Shown here in pieces: positions 21,179 to 21,340 of a stretch of DNA of 21,340 nucleotides. The notes below the pieces were generated by a model. That model made no database searches, was not told the origin of the DNA, and saw only the letters and a list, made by a program, of their open reading frames with translations. Source of the DNA: CAZESS01 sp964414415 (GTDB lineage: Archaea; Thermoplasmatota; E2; UBA202; DSCA01); assembly GCA_964414415.1 (NCBI GenBank), contig CAYPWJ010000023.1:1-21340 (forward strand), given 5' to 3'. Both the position numbers and the translations under genes were made by a program. How positions within the stretch are numbered: the first letter of the stretch is position 1; each line of letters starts with the position of its first letter.

Positions 21179-21269
21179 GTTACGAAATAGGTCCTTCTCG
21201 CCTCTGTTGGAAACTGCCAAATACGGGGGTAGCAATGGTAGGGTACCGACCCCCCTCGCATTTCGTAAC
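21179..21269. repeat. 91-nt inverted-repeat element, copy 2
   Basis: GTTACGAAA (21179-21187) and TTTCGTAAC (21261-21269), perfect inverted ends extended by one pair (A-T). Internal pairings are TTGG/CCAA, GGGGGT (21225-21230) with ACCCCC (21249-21254), and GGTA-GGG-TACC inside that loop. Same length and a 29-base identical core as copy 1. It sits between convergent genes. Confidence 0.75.
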
Positions 21270-21272
21270 ACA

Positions 21273-21340
21273 TTAGGGTAAAACCGTGATGTCCACGTTG
21301 TCATAGATTCGCTTTAAATCCTCTTCAGACTGGGCGTTAT
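21273..21340 (-). CDS. C-terminal end of an unidentified gene
   Basis: The minus strand from the right edge reads NAQSEEDLKRIYDNVDITVL, then P and stop (TTA on the plus strand at 21273-21275). It looks like a real coding end, in an orientation convergent with the cluster, and its stop lies 3 bases from the 91-nt element. Too little remains to name it. Confidence 0.5.
   Translation of the reverse strand, partial: NAQSEEDLKRIYDNVDITVLP

Noticed and set aside
20933..21304. 123-codon minus-strand frame at the right end
   Set aside because: It consists of antisense of the 20837 gene plus the 91-nt element; the short similarity to a frame near 14700 comes from the repeated element itself.

Overview
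The window looks like a scaffold from a euryarchaeal genome, probably metagenome-derived. Archaeal signs: a tRNA-Tyr with a C1:G72 pair and a 15-nt intron at position 37/38; TATA boxes about 23-30 nt upstream of start codons with no room for a Shine-Dalgarno leader; VapBC, HEPN-MNT, UPF0175 and DUF433 toxin-antitoxin families; and a large NosD/PKD surface protein with a PGF-CTERM-like tail (archaeosortase substrate). I cannot place the lineage more precisely. Both 100-N gaps are flanked by identical 55-bp sequences, so they look like unmerged contig overlaps rather than missing DNA.

Region 1 (1-1172, minus): 5' part of a UDP-glucose 6-dehydrogenase gene, running off the left edge. Region 2 (about 1200-4600): a toxin-antitoxin patch containing a small ORF interrupted by gap 1, a frameshifted DUF433 antitoxin, an orphan UPF0175 antitoxin, a truncated MNT-like remnant, an apparently intact HEPN-MNT pair crossing gap 2, and an AbrB-type VapB/VapC pair whose promoter sits in an inverted-repeat operator.

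Region 3 (4699-8860), GC-rich housekeeping: a 515-aa cysteine-motif protein of unknown function, a Nudix hydrolase, succinyl-CoA synthetase beta and alpha subunits (ATGA overlap), tRNA-Pro(UGG) and tRNA-Tyr(GUA). Directly after tRNA-Tyr the sequence becomes AT-rich and accessory in character.

Region 4 (about 8900-13200): a secreted protein on the minus strand, then an element-like set: an unrecognised 227-aa protein, an AT-rich repeat-bearing control region, a P-loop ATPase with a C-terminal HTH-like tail, and a basic protein with a C-terminal Cys4 zinc finger. The last two have similar leaders.

Region 5 (about 13250-21020): a cluster of zinc-ribbon proteins around a 1057-aa surface protein. 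It holds a membrane protein with predicted external DnaJ-type knuckles and an internal ribbon, a zinc-ribbon/HEAT protein, a three-helix membrane protein with two ribbons, the NosD/FN3/PKD/PGF-CTERM protein, a zinc-ribbon/PH-like protein, and two small proteins. Two genes share a 60-bp promoter block (54/60 identical). A 91-nt inverted-repeat element occurs twice (14716-14806 and 21179-21269), and the motif GTAAGTAAGGTA recurs four times on one strand between genes. This cluster is my best candidate for an undescribed system: a surface structure with matching membrane and cytoplasmic zinc-ribbon partners. The last 68 bases hold the C-terminus of a minus-strand gene.
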